22,367 bases of DNA from an uncultured Prevotella sp. (GCA_937877685.1 CALFGU010000147.1:1-22367), one strand, 5' to 3'; counted from the first letter of the stretch, positions 8,081 through 16,060 are shown. Numbers and translations are program-made. The notes: a model not told the origin generated them from the sequence alone.

Positions 8081-8098
8081 TTATAGCCGTTCCTATTC

Positions 8099-8140
8099 GT
8101 AACTTAGGGCGTTTTCTTTGTAACTTAGGGCGCCGAGTTT
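8099..8140. repeat. 21-bp direct repeat pair
   Basis: Two consecutive 21-bp units begin GTAACTTAGGGCG at 8099 and 8120 and diverge at their right ends. They lie between two convergent terminators in the 330-bp gap 7995-8324, which holds no gene that I can see. Confidence 0.65.
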
Positions 8141-8236
8141 GAGAGTTTGTTTTCCCTATGTCTAATTGTATTTTCTGCGTGACTTGGTGGTTACGGAAAT
8201 ATAATCATTTTCAACTCCCTATATTACGAGCACGAA

Positions 8237-8276
8237 AAAAGGTGTGTCAAACCAGCGTTGGCTTGACACACCTTAT
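8237..8276 (-). terminator. Rho-independent terminator after asd
   Basis: Arms AAGGTGTGTCAA (8239-8250) and TTGACACACCTT (8263-8274) form a 12-bp perfect stem. Read on the minus strand, the stem is followed by a run of six T residues, so it terminates the asd transcript that ends at 8325. Confidence 0.85.
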
Positions 8277-8324
8277 TTGTGTTGATATACCTAAATGTTG
8301 ATTTCGATTGTCTGAAGCGGAGGA

Positions 8325-9338
8325 TTACTTCTTTAATCCGTTGTTCTGAATCAACCATTCTGCAATCTGAACGGCATTGAGGGCTGCGCCCTTCTTAATC
8401 TGGTCGCTCACTAACCAGAATGTGAGTCCGTTAGGGTTAGCAAGATCCTTGCGGATGCGACCTACGTAAACGGGTTCCTTACCTGCGAGGAAGAGAGGCA
8501 TGGGGTATTCCTTCTTTTCGGGATTGTCCATGAGCACTAAGCCTTCGCCTTCTTCAATAGCCTTACGTGCTTGCTCAAGAGAGATAGGTTGTTCGGTTTC
8601 AATCCAAATGCTTTCTGAGTGAGCGCGAAGTGCGGGAACGCGTACGCACATTGCTGACACTTCAATGTCGGAATGCATAATCTTCTTCGTCTCATTATAC
8701 ATCTTCATTTCCTCCTTGGTGTAACCATTTTCGGTGAAGACGTCAATCTGAGGGATAACGTTGTAAGCCAATTGGTAAGCAAACTTCTCAACCTTCACAG
8801 GCTCGCCCGCCAACACCTGACGATACTGCTCATGAAGTTCATCCATAGCCGCCTGTCCAGCTCCCGAAGCCGCTTGATAACTTGAAACGTGCACACGCTT
8901 AATATGGCTGATATTTTCAAACGCCTGGAGCGCCACAACCATCATAATCGTGGTGCAGTTAGGGTTAGCGATAATACCGCGAGGGCGATTGAGCGCATCA
9001 ACAGCATTACATTCGGGCACAACAAGGGGCACGTCAGCATCCATACGGAAAGCCGAAGAATTGTCAATCATTACAGCGCCATAACGTGTAATATCTTCAG
9101 CATACTCCTTAGAAACGCCTGCGCCTGCAGAAGTAAATGCAATGTCCACATCCTTAAAGTCATCACCGTGCTTGAGGAGTTGCACTTCATATTCCTTACC
9201 ACGGAACATATATTTAGTACCTGCGGAACGTGCTGAGCCAAAGAGTACGAGTTCATCAATAGGAAATTCGCGTTCGGTCAATACGCGGAGAAATTCTTGA
9301 CCTACGGCGCCGCTGGCACCAACGATTGCTACTTTCAT
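8325..9338 (-). CDS. asd: Aspartate-semialdehyde dehydrogenase
   Basis: This 337-residue protein is of normal length for the family. It carries the N-terminal NADP-binding motif VAIVGASGAVGQEF (residues 3-16), the SAGAGVSKEY segment (70-79), the catalytic cysteine in ANPNCTT (Cys128), and the substrate/active-site motif RVPALRAHSE with Arg237 and His240. It reduces aspartyl-4-phosphate to aspartate-4-semialdehyde, the branch point to lysine/diaminopimelate, threonine and methionine, in the cytoplasm. It stands alone between its own promoter region (-7 box at 9410-9417) and a strong terminator (8237-8276). Confidence 0.97.
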   Translation of the reverse strand: MKVAIVGASGAVGQEFLRVLTEREFPIDELVLFGSARSAGTKYMFRGKEYEVQLLKHGDDFKDVDIAFTSAGAGVSKEYAEDITRYGAVMIDNSSAFRMDADVPLVVPECNAVDALNRPRGIIANPNCTTIMMVVALQAFENISHIKRVHVSSYQAASGAGQAAMDELHEQYRQVLAGEPVKVEKFAYQLAYNVIPQIDVFTENGYTKEEMKMYNETKKIMHSDIEVSAMCVRVPALRAHSESIWIETEQPISLEQARKAIEEGEGLVLMDNPEKKEYPMPLFLAGKEPVYVGRIRKDLANPNGLTFWLVSDQIKKGAALNAVQIAEWLIQNNGLKK

Positions 9339-9409
9339 TATGCTTTAAAATAGGAGATGAAACACACTTTTTAGCGCCTTTCACCATAAGATTCATAAAA
9401 ATTTGCAAG

Positions 9410-9417
9410 CAAATTTA
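9410..9417 (-). promoter_or_regulatory. Candidate -7 box for asd
   Basis: TAAATTTG on the minus strand (9417-9410) fits TAnnTTTG and lies about 70 bp before the asd ATG. No TTG is found 19-21 bp upstream. The 250-bp divergent spacer 9339-9588 also has a weaker TTCCTTTG (9461-9468) on the plus strand that could serve the antiporter gene. Confidence 0.42.
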
Positions 9418-9588
9418 TAATTTTCTAACATATAGGGGGATATAAATAACAAAGTTTTTGTTCCTTTGCATAGAAAATCTGTTACAAGACAGTAGGTCTG
9501 CTTTGCAGAACTTACAACATGGACTTATTGAACGAAAGTTTTGCCTCTCATTCAGTAAGCCCACCTATCTTATTTTACTCCCTTACGC

Positions 9589-11631
9589 ATGCCTCAGAGT
9601 CTTCCCATAACAGATCCCACATGGATCTTCTTCGTAGTGTTGAGCATCATCCTAATTGCCCCGATGTTGCTCGAGAAACTGCGTGTGCCCTCCATCGTTG
9701 GGATGATTATGGCCGGCATTCTGATTGGGCCTCACGGATTTCACGTTCTCGACCGCGATAGTAGTTTTGAGTTGTTCGGCAAAGTGGGAATGTACTACAT
9801 CATGTTCTTAGCCTCGCTGGAGATGAACGTTCAAGACGTTCAGAAGTCTAAAGCGAAAGCCATTACCTTAGGGTTGCTGAGTTTCATCATTCCAATCTCG
9901 GTGGGTTTTGCTGCTAATTATTCGCTCCTTCACTTTACGATTCCCGCCTGCATCTTGATGGGGGCGATGTATGCCTCTCACACTCTCATCTCCTACCCCA
10001 TTGTGATGCGCTACGGTCTCTCTCGCCACAACAGCGTTGGGATTGCCGTGGGCGGAACTATCATTGCCGACGTGCTCACACTTTTAGTCTTGGCCGTCGT
10101 AGGGGGTATGTTTAAAGAGGAAGCCACAGGGTGGTTCTGGGTACGCTTGGTGATAGAAGTGGTCCTCATTGGGTTGGCCATCATTTACACCTTCCCCATT
10201 ATCTGTAAGTGGTTTTTCCGCCGCTATGACGAAAGCGTAGTGCAATATGTCTTTGTCTTGGCCCTTGTCTTCCTTGGCGCCGGACTCATGGAGATTGTCG
10301 GCATCGAAGGTATCCTTGGCGCCTTCCTCGTTGGGATTGTGCTCAACCGACAAATACCTCCCGCCTCCCCGTTAATGTCTCACATCGAGTTTATAGGCAA
10401 TGCCATCTTCATCCCTTACTTCCTGATTGGCGTAGGTATGCTTATCAACCTCGAAGCTCTCACCCGCCTTGACGCATTAAAGATTTCGGCGGTCATGGTT
10501 GCTTGTGCGCTGACGACAAAGTGGCTTGCAGCCTATGCCACTCAAAAGATATTTGGCATGAGAAGTGGCGACCGCAAACTTATTTATGGGTTGACAAATT
10601 CTCGTGCTGCTGCAACGCTTGCCATCGTACTCGTAGGCTACGGCATCATGCTTCCCGACGGCAGTCGTTTACTTGACGAAAACGTTCTTAACGGCGCAAT
10701 GATTCTTATCGTAGTGACCTGCGTTGTTTCGTCGGTTGTAACCGACCGCACCTGCCGAGGATTGCTCCTTTCCGGTAAGGAAGCCGCTGAAGCAAAGGAA
10801 ACCACGCGCGACAAGATTCTCATTGCCATCTCTAATCCTGACACTGTCGCTCCGCTGGTAAATGCCGCCCTCATGCTGCGCCTTTCGCGCACACAGACTC
10901 CCCTTGCGGCGCTCCACATTGTGCTTGACAATGACGAACAGAAGCGACAGGAGGGCCTCAAACACTTAGATTTTGCCACACGTATTGCTGCCGCGGCCCA
11001 CGTGAAGTTACAAACGCGCTCCCGTTGGTCAGTGAACATCGTCACAGGTATTTACTATACGATGATGGAGAGTGAGTGTACCGATCTTTTGATAGGTTTG
11101 CACGAGAAAACGCGACTCACGGAGGCCTATCTGGGTAAGACGACAGGCGACTTGATTTACTCCATCCACAAGCAGATAATGATTTACCGCGCCGCCATAC
11201 CTATTAACACGGTAAACTGTATTCAACTCGTCGTACCGAGAAAGGCGGAGTTCGAGCCCGGATTTAAGCGCTGGGCAGAGCGTGTGGCGCAACTTGCCAC
11301 CCAAGTTTCGTGTCGCATTGAGGCATATAGTGGCAAGGGAACGTTAGCAAAATTGCAGGAAGTGTGGGACGCGGGCAAGTATAAGATGCCCACGAAGTTG
11401 CATGAGTATCGCGACTGGCACGACTTCATTTCTGTGGCCAACAATACGGGGTCTGACGACATGGTAATCTTTATTGTGGGACGCAAAGGCACACTCTTGC
11501 GCCACAATTACATGGATCACCTTGAAGACCAAATCGAACGCTACTTCTCAATGCGCAGTTTGATGCTCATCTATCCCGAACAGTTGTCCGAAAGTCGCGG
11601 ACGCGTTGTTGACGTGCGCCATCCTTTCTGA
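9589..11631 (+). CDS. CPA2-family cation/proton antiporter with C-terminal USP-like domains
   Basis: This 680-residue protein has about 12 membrane segments in residues 10-400. The motif GMIMAGILIGPHGF (38-51), the membrane region FLASLEMN (73-80) and the conserved aspartate in GTIIADVLTLL (Asp161) are those of monovalent cation:proton antiporter-2 exchangers, which swap Na+ or K+ for H+ across the inner membrane. The usual acidic residue of 'LEMD' is Asn80 here. Residues ~408-540 (KILIAISNPDTVAPLVNAAL onward) and ~545-680 look like two universal-stress-protein-like cytosolic domains, the usual regulatory tail in Bacteroidetes members. The gene is alone, with a 550-bp gap after it. Which cation it carries cannot be told. 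Confidence 0.9.
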   Translation: MPQSLPITDPTWIFFVVLSIILIAPMLLEKLRVPSIVGMIMAGILIGPHGFHVLDRDSSFELFGKVGMYYIMFLASLEMNVQDVQKSKAKAITLGLLSFIIPISVGFAANYSLLHFTIPACILMGAMYASHTLISYPIVMRYGLSRHNSVGIAVGGTIIADVLTLLVLAVVGGMFKEEATGWFWVRLVIEVVLIGLAIIYTFPIICKWFFRRYDESVVQYVFVLALVFLGAGLMEIVGIEGILGAFLVGIVLNRQIPPASPLMSHIEFIGNAIFIPYFLIGVGMLINLEALTRLDALKISAVMVACALTTKWLAAYATQKIFGMRSGDRKLIYGLTNSRAAATLAIVLVGYGIMLPDGSRLLDENVLNGAMILIVVTCVVSSVVTDRTCRGLLLSGKEAAEAKETTRDKILIAISNPDTVAPLVNAALMLRLSRTQTPLAALHIVLDNDEQKRQEGLKHLDFATRIAAAAHVKLQTRSRWSVNIVTGIYYTMMESECTDLLIGLHEKTRLTEAYLGKTTGDLIYSIHKQIMIYRAAIPINTVNCIQLVVPRKAEFEPGFKRWAERVAQLATQVSCRIEAYSGKGTLAKLQEVWDAGKYKMPTKLHEYRDWHDFISVANNTGSDDMVIFIVGRKGTLLRHNYMDHLEDQIERYFSMRSLMLIYPEQLSESRGRVVDVRHPF

Positions 11632-11804
11632 TGTAATTGCTGAAGAAGCGGGAAAGAGAGGCAAACAGGCGAAATTCTATTACTTACCCTCGCCACAATT
11701 TGAGGAAGAAACACCACAAAGTTACTAATTCTAACGTGTCATTCAGATTCCGCCCCACATGTATCCCACCTACGTGGCACAATGACTCCATTTGAGCACA
11801 AATA

Positions 11805-11839
11805 AAGGGAGGTTCCATCGCTGGAGCCTCCCTTCTTTT
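11805..11839 (-). terminator. Hairpin terminator, near-copy of the one at 13451-13487
   Basis: AAGGGAGG and CCTCCCTT close a stem whose interior, TTCCATCGCTGGAG, pairs further. The core GGGAGGTTCCAT-GCTGGAGCC is the same as in the hairpin downstream of the intact lipoprotein gene. T-rich sequence follows on either strand. It lies 12 bp beyond the stop of the lipoprotein remnant, in the same order as at the intact locus. Confidence 0.7.
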
Positions 11840-11850
11840 ACAATATGTGC

Positions 11851-11920
11851 TTACCTGTTGATTTCTTGTTCCATCCATTTCGTACACCTTCTTAGTGAGG
11901 AGTTGCGTGAAGAATGCCTA
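11851..11920 (-). pseudogene. Remnant of a DUF4878-like lipoprotein gene (paralogue of 13521-13922)
   Basis: On the minus strand one frame reads AFFTQLLTKKVYEM (from 11917), matching AFFKELLTKMVDEM in the intact protein. A second frame then reads WMEQEINR-stop, matching the C-terminus WKQEINK-stop. About 55 codons between these two blocks are deleted, the frame is shifted, and everything upstream of the AFF codons is absent. The same terminator core follows both copies. This is a truncated duplicate, with its 5' part lost exactly where the AT-rich ATPase cassette begins. Confidence 0.75.
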
Positions 11921-12072
11921 CCTGACTTTTGATAGTCTTCGAAATGAAAATCTGACCTGTTATCACAGAGAAAGAGGCGAGTTATTAGAATCCATTGGGA
12001 GTAAGCGAGTAAAATAGTGCAGTTGCGATAGATTATATAGCATTTAGGAAATGGTAAATCAAAGGTTTTAGA

Positions 12073-12181
12073 GACAAAAAGTGTGTATGTACACAAAAAT
12101 TGTCACTTAAACCACACTTATCTTATATCAAACCACTATCTTTGTAGACGAAAAGTGGGTATATACACAAAAATTGTCACT
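12073..12181 (+). promoter_or_regulatory. Twin 35-bp repeats bracketing the ATPase promoter
   Basis: Copy 1 (12073-12107) and copy 2 (12147-12181) are 32/35 identical and start exactly 74 bp apart. Each begins GACRAAAAGTG, has a partly dyadic core GTRTRTACAC, and ends AAAATTGTCACT. A -7 box TATCTTTG (12137-12144) lies between them, so transcription should start near 12150. Copy 2 would then form the ~33-nt leader, ending 2 bp before the ATG at 12184. Paired operators for autoregulation, or a leader RNA element, are both possible. Confidence 0.6.
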
Positions 12182-12183
12182 GT

Positions 12184-13422
12184 ATGAGATTCAAAAGAGA
12201 ACATTACATTAAGAAGTTGATAAGTAACAAGCATAATCATTTGATAAAGATTGTTACTGGATTGCGACGCGTAGGTAAATCATATCTATTATTCAATCTG
12301 TACAAACAATATCTCTTAGAGAATGACGTTGATGCCAGTCATATAATTGAATTACAGCTTGACTCATTTGCTCATCGGAAATACCGCAATGCAGAAACCT
12401 TATATGATTATGTAGAACATTTGACAAAACAAGACTCACAGATGTATTATGTGATGATTGACGAAATTCAGATGTTGGAGAGTTTTGTGGATGTGCTTAA
12501 TGGTTTCCTACATATTGAAAACCTTGATGTATATGTAACAGGAAGTAATGCAAAATTTCTTTCTTCAGATATTGTTACCGAGTTTAGAGGTCGAGGAGTT
12601 CAAATTCATCTTCAACCGCTCTCGTTTAAAGAAATAAAAGAAAATTCAAATGAAGAAACCGCCTCATTGTGGCGAAACTACCTTTATTATGGAGGACTGC
12701 CGATGGTGGTTTTGGAGAAGGACAACGCGCGAAAAGCAGAAATACTTCAAGATTTACTTAAAGAGACATATTTGAGTGACATCGTCAACCGCAATAGTGT
12801 AAAAAATGACGCTGAGTTAGAAGAATTATTCAGCCTCTTAGCATCAAACATAGGAGCATTGACGAATCCCAACAAATTAGCGAACACTTTTGTCAGCGAG
12901 AAAAGGGTAAAAATTAGTCACAACACCATAAAAATTTATATAGACTATTTTATAGATTCTTTCCTCATTGAAAGAGCCGTGCGCTATGATATTAAAGGAA
13001 AGAAATATATAGACACTCCTTATAAATATTATTTTTCCGACCTAGGCTTGCGTAATGCACTTCTAAATTTCCGACAAGTAGAACCAACTCACATTATGGA
13101 AAATATCATATATAACCATCTTATTGGTAAGGGTTATAAGGTAGATGTGGGGTGCGTTACTTTCTATCAAAAAGATGATGAAGGTAAAACTACCAGAACC
13201 TCACTTGAGGTTGATTTTGTTTGTAATAAAGGGAGTGAGAGGATATATATTCAATCTGCTTATTCGTTACCAGACGAAGATAAACAGAAGCAGGAACAAC
13301 GCTCACTAACCCTAACAAACGACTCTTTTACAAAAATAATTATTAAAACAGACAATATACCTACACACACACTTCCTAATGGCATTATAATGATGAACGT
13401 ATTTGATTACCTGTTGACTTAG
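12184..13422 (+). CDS. AAA_14/DUF4143 family ATPase with a PD-(D/E)XK-like C-terminus
   Basis: This 412-residue protein has a Walker A motif GLRRVGKS (26-33), Walker B YYVMIDEIQ (88-96, Asp93-Glu94), and a sensor-like VYVTGSNAKFLSS (117-128). These are followed by a winged-helix/DUF4143 region (~200-300). The C-terminus has the layout of a restriction-endonuclease fold: MENIIYNHL (Glu306), LEVDFVCNKG (Asp344) and IYIQSAYSL (Gln357), with the usual catalytic Lys replaced by Tyr/Ala, so cleavage activity is doubtful. The family is common and patchily distributed in Bacteroidetes, and its function is unknown. The gene is much more AT-rich than its neighbours and sits between a broken and an intact copy of a lipoprotein gene, suggesting it was acquired. 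Confidence 0.88.
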   Translation: MRFKREHYIKKLISNKHNHLIKIVTGLRRVGKSYLLFNLYKQYLLENDVDASHIIELQLDSFAHRKYRNAETLYDYVEHLTKQDSQMYYVMIDEIQMLESFVDVLNGFLHIENLDVYVTGSNAKFLSSDIVTEFRGRGVQIHLQPLSFKEIKENSNEETASLWRNYLYYGGLPMVVLEKDNARKAEILQDLLKETYLSDIVNRNSVKNDAELEELFSLLASNIGALTNPNKLANTFVSEKRVKISHNTIKIYIDYFIDSFLIERAVRYDIKGKKYIDTPYKYYFSDLGLRNALLNFRQVEPTHIMENIIYNHLIGKGYKVDVGCVTFYQKDDEGKTTRTSLEVDFVCNKGSERIYIQSAYSLPDEDKQKQEQRSLTLTNDSFTKIIIKTDNIPTHTLPNGIIMMNVFDYLLT

Positions 13423-13450
13423 GTATTAAATATGCCTATTGAGGAAAATT

Positions 13451-13487
13451 AAACGGGAGGTTCCATAGCTGGAGCCTCCCGTTTTTT
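13451..13487. terminator. Bidirectional terminator between the ATPase and the small lipoprotein
   Basis: AAACGGGAGG and CCTCCCGTTTTTT frame an interior TTCCATAGCTGGAG that pairs internally. Six T residues follow on the plus strand, so it ends the ATPase transcript. On the minus strand TTTAATTTT follows, so it can also end the lipoprotein transcript. Its core is shared with 11805-11839. Confidence 0.8.
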
Positions 13488-13520
13488 ATGCTATATGCTT
13501 TTCAACAAGAAGGAAAAGAC

Positions 13521-13922
13521 TTACTTATTGATTTCTTGCTTCCACTCGCCGTCAACATTAATCAAGTTGATGGTTTCGTTCTTCTTTGTACCGTCACCAT
13601 AAGTGATTTCGTAAACCACCTTTGCTGTATTGCCGTCTTCAGCGACTTCTTCGCTTACCAAAGTGTAAGATTCAATGCCACCCATCTGTTCATACATTTC
13701 GTCCACCATCTTAGTGAGGAGTTCCTTGAAGAATGCCTTCTGCTGGTCAATCTCTTCTGCATTTTCTCCCTTAAAATTGATGGTTTCTACAAAGCCATCA
13801 TAGTCCTTATTCTTGAGGAGTTCGATGCAATTAGCGGCTTCGTCTGCGGGCGTTGAACCACCGCATGACGCGAATGTGAAACTTGCCATCAAGCATACGA
13901 TAGCGAACAATAACTTTTTCAT
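13521..13922 (-). CDS. Small lipoprotein, DUF4878-like
   Basis: This 133-residue protein has a type II signal peptide MKKLLFAIVCLMASFTFASC (lipid Cys20) followed by GGST. The mature part (AANCIELLKNKDYDGFVETI, then a long helix, then AKVVYEITYGDGTKKNETI and VDGEWKQEINK) has one helical half and a curved beta-sheet half. This is the layout of DUF4878, a lumazine-binding or NTF2-like fold common in Bacteroidetes. It lies 34 bp downstream of the YiiX-type hydrolase gene on the same strand, with no promoter box between, so the two are probably one transcript. A truncated paralogue remains at 11851-11920. Its molecular role is unknown. Confidence 0.82.
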   Translation of the reverse strand: MKKLLFAIVCLMASFTFASCGGSTPADEAANCIELLKNKDYDGFVETINFKGENAEEIDQQKAFFKELLTKMVDEMYEQMGGIESYTLVSEEVAEDGNTAKVVYEITYGDGTKKNETINLINVDGEWKQEINK

Positions 13923-13956
13923 AATAAAAAGAATTTAGAGTTAATAAAACTGTGAG

Positions 13957-14577
13957 TTAGTAACTAAAAATAGTCTGTAATTGCTGATTTTTGTGGATGT
14001 CGGCAGGCATAATGATGTCGGCGTGTAATCCGGGGATGCTTATCCGTGTGAGTCTCCCCTCGGAGAGGTCAATGCCCACGTGGGAGTAAAGAAGTTGCAA
14101 AAGTTCCGTACAGTAAATCTCTACCGTGTCTTGACAATCGTAATTATGGTCAAACGCTACGAAAGTTTTAACTTTCTCCACAGCTCTTCGACTTAACTCC
14201 CTTTTTTGCAACTCACTCAGCGGGAGGCGCATTACCTTTCCTCGTGTGGCATTCTCAGGAGCAAAAAATTCGCCAAGGGTTTCCATTCTGACAAGGTCTT
14301 CACCGCTCTGAGTGGGGTGACTTCCGGGAAGCGCATGGACTACCATAAGCGCGCTGTCATCTTGAACAATCATGCCGACATGGGAATATTGTCCCTCGGG
14401 GTCATTGTAAAGCACCATTCGGCTTGCCATACTTTCGCCTCGTCGAAACACGATGTCACCCGCTTGAAACTGCTCCATGGGCAAGTCTACGGGCGCGGGT
14501 TGCGCATCACTTGAACACTGCACCATTCCGCACACAAACGCCAAAACTAAAGGAAGAATCAGACAGAAGCGCATCAT
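13957..14577 (-). CDS. YiiX/YebB-type permuted papain-like cysteine hydrolase, lipoprotein
   Basis: This 206-residue protein starts MMRFCLILPLVLAFVCG with a lipobox ending at Cys21. It then has FQAGDIVFRRGESM (37-50), the histidine of YSHVGMIV (His66) and the nucleophile of IYCTELLQLLY (Cys156, Glu158). This His-before-Cys order is that of the circularly permuted NlpC/P60 group (YiiX/YebB). Members are thought to act on amide or ester bonds in peptidoglycan or lipids at the envelope, but the substrate here is not known. A textbook Bacteroidetes promoter (14619-14648) lies just upstream. The small lipoprotein gene follows 34 bp downstream. Confidence 0.85.
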   Translation of the reverse strand: MMRFCLILPLVLAFVCGMVQCSSDAQPAPVDLPMEQFQAGDIVFRRGESMASRMVLYNDPEGQYSHVGMIVQDDSALMVVHALPGSHPTQSGEDLVRMETLGEFFAPENATRGKVMRLPLSELQKRELSRRAVEKVKTFVAFDHNYDCQDTVEIYCTELLQLLYSHVGIDLSEGRLTRISIPGLHADIIMPADIHKNQQLQTIFSY

Positions 14578-14618
14578 GAGTTGCGGATTTTAACGGATAT
14601 TTGGAATGTTCAATATTG

Positions 14619-14648
14619 CAAATGTAGGAATTAAAAACAAAGAATCAA
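14619..14648 (-). promoter_or_regulatory. Bacteroidetes-type promoter for the hydrolase-lipoprotein unit
   Basis: On the minus strand TTG (14648-14646) and TACATTTG (14626-14619) are separated by exactly 19 bp. Transcription would begin near 14612, giving a leader of about 35 nt to the ATG at 14577. Confidence 0.7.
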
Positions 14649-14704
14649 GTGCATTTCATAAAAAATGTGAAAATTATCACTTAAAACTCGTTTTTACTTA
14701 CAAA

Positions 14705-15598
14705 TTAAAAGCGCTTAAAGGCCAAACGATAGCTATATTTCTTCCAGTTGTAATGAGGCTCATAATAGTTACTCACCTCTCTTGAAGACTGGAGAAAATT
14801 TCCGAAAAAACTGGCGCCAAGAGTCCATTCATGGTAAAACTCTCGCACAAGTTCCTTCTTCTCTACCCATACAGGCATGGTCTTTTTAGCTGCTACAACG
14901 TACTGATACTCTTGTACTTTTTTGAAACGGAATTGATAGGTCCAACATTGGGCTAAGTAGCACATTCTTCCCATATATTCTTTATGGGTTGTCGAAATTA
15001 CATCCAGCGGATAGAAATATGTATGCCCCTCGTCAATAGACTTTTGATTGAGTTCCAACGTATTTTCTCTGGATTTAGCAATGTTGTTCAAATAGGCGAG
15101 GATTTCTTTCATCCCTCCGAGAAACCACCCTTCGCCTAAGGATTGTGCCCATGCGAATTCGGGGAAGATTTTGGCAACATCAAGTCCCTTTTGCTGACAA
15201 TAGTTGATAACGGCGCGCTGATTTTCATCGCCTAAAATTGAAGTAAGACCGTCGAGTGCGGGTCTGTAGAGGTCTTTCACCTCATCCTTGGTTAATTGTG
15301 CTTCAAGCACAACGCCGAGTTTGCCCTGCTGAAAGAAGCGGAGCGCATCGCGTTTCTTTTTGTCACCTGAGAATTTCTTTGTCACATACTTCTCAGGCGA
15401 GTATTTCTTCTTGTCATAAAGGAGCAACGCAGGCCCAGCAAGAAGTCCGTGTTCGCCAGTGCTGTCAACATAAACCACAATGGCGCTGTGGCCATCCACT
15501 GTTACATGTTGCCCCATCTCATACTTCTGCGCCTGCATGCCAAGAGAAAGGCAGCACATGAGGAATGTTGTCCATAAGATTTTAAAATGTGTGTTCAT
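14705..15598 (-). CDS. Secreted protein of unknown function
   Basis: This 297-residue protein has a type I signal peptide (MNTHFKILWTTFLMCCLSLG, cleavage after MQA before QKYEMG). The mature protein opens with a short beta-rich part (VTVDGHSAIVVYVDSTGEHG), then a helical, Lys-rich middle, a segment with FAWAQSLGEGWFLGGMKEIL (147-166), and an aromatic C-terminus ending RLAFKRF. No catalytic motif or family is recognised. The 'GEGWFLPSxxEL'-like segment recalls the DUF1566 or formylglycine-type 'W-RLPTxxEL' pattern of some surface proteins, but weakly. It is transcribed away from the 21/84-bp repeat array and towards the hydrolase gene. Confidence 0.75.
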   Translation of the reverse strand: MNTHFKILWTTFLMCCLSLGMQAQKYEMGQHVTVDGHSAIVVYVDSTGEHGLLAGPALLLYDKKKYSPEKYVTKKFSGDKKKRDALRFFQQGKLGVVLEAQLTKDEVKDLYRPALDGLTSILGDENQRAVINYCQQKGLDVAKIFPEFAWAQSLGEGWFLGGMKEILAYLNNIAKSRENTLELNQKSIDEGHTYFYPLDVISTTHKEYMGRMCYLAQCWTYQFRFKKVQEYQYVVAAKKTMPVWVEKKELVREFYHEWTLGASFFGNFLQSSREVSNYYEPHYNWKKYSYRLAFKRF

Positions 15599-15653
15599 AG
15601 TTTCTTCAGATTAAAAGTGTTAGTAAATTGCTCGTCACGCAGTCTCTTTGCGG

Positions 15654-16060
15654 TTAGACAGAGACTCTAAGTGTTTAAACAAAGTCTCTAAGAGTTTTGA
15701 CAGAGACTCTAATAGTTTTGACGAATACTCTATGTGTTTTGACAGAAGAACAAAAGAACATAAACCTCTTTTTTGTACTTATGTTCTTATGTCTAAAACA
15801 TGCGACACAGACGCTTGGCGGTTAGACAGAAGAACAAAAGAGCATAAGACTTCCTTTTGTACTTATGTTCTTATGTCTAAAACATGCAACGGAGACTCAT
15901 TGTGTTTGGACAGAAGAACAAAAGAATATAAATCTCTTTTTTGTACTTATGTTCTTATGTCAAAACCATGCAGCAGGTACGCTTTGCGGTTAGACAGAAG
16001 AACAAAAGAGCATAAGACTTTGACCTTATTCTTCTGTTCTTATGTCTAAACCAAGCAACA
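15654..16060. repeat. 21-bp array grading into an 84-bp (4 x 21) hairpin array
   Basis: Four 21-bp units (15654, 15675, 15696, 15717; form TTTGACAGAGACTCTAAGTG plus T) are followed without a break in phase by three 84-bp units starting at 15741, 15825 and 15909 and a partial one at 15993. Each 84-bp unit is itself four 21-bp slots. Inside it, GACAGAAGAACAAAAG pairs imperfectly with a downstream CTTATGTTCTTATGTC, forming a long hairpin. The array fills the 483-bp gap 15599-16081. A 133-codon frame through it exists only because 21 and 84 are multiples of three. Confidence 0.85.

Larger units (their letters stand above)
11632..12183. other. Gene-poor gap of 552 bp upstream of the DUF4143 ATPase
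   Basis: From left to right it holds a stretch with no recognisable content (11632-11800), a terminator hairpin (11805-11839), the remnant of a DUF4878-type lipoprotein gene on the minus strand (11851-11920), an AT-rich stretch of unknown origin (11921-12072), and two 35-bp repeats around a -7 promoter box (12073-12181). The composition shifts to AT-rich at about 11920, which marks the likely left edge of the ATPase cassette. Confidence 0.6.

Noticed and set aside
15648..16049. 133-codon plus-strand frame through the 21/84-bp repeat array
   Set aside because: The frame stays open only because the repeat periods are multiples of three; the product is a repetition of DRRTKEHK/FCTYVLMSK with no fold or start context.
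15741..16060. 84-bp array as a CRISPR
   Set aside because: The whole 84-bp unit is conserved; there are no constant short repeats with unique spacers and no cas genes nearby.
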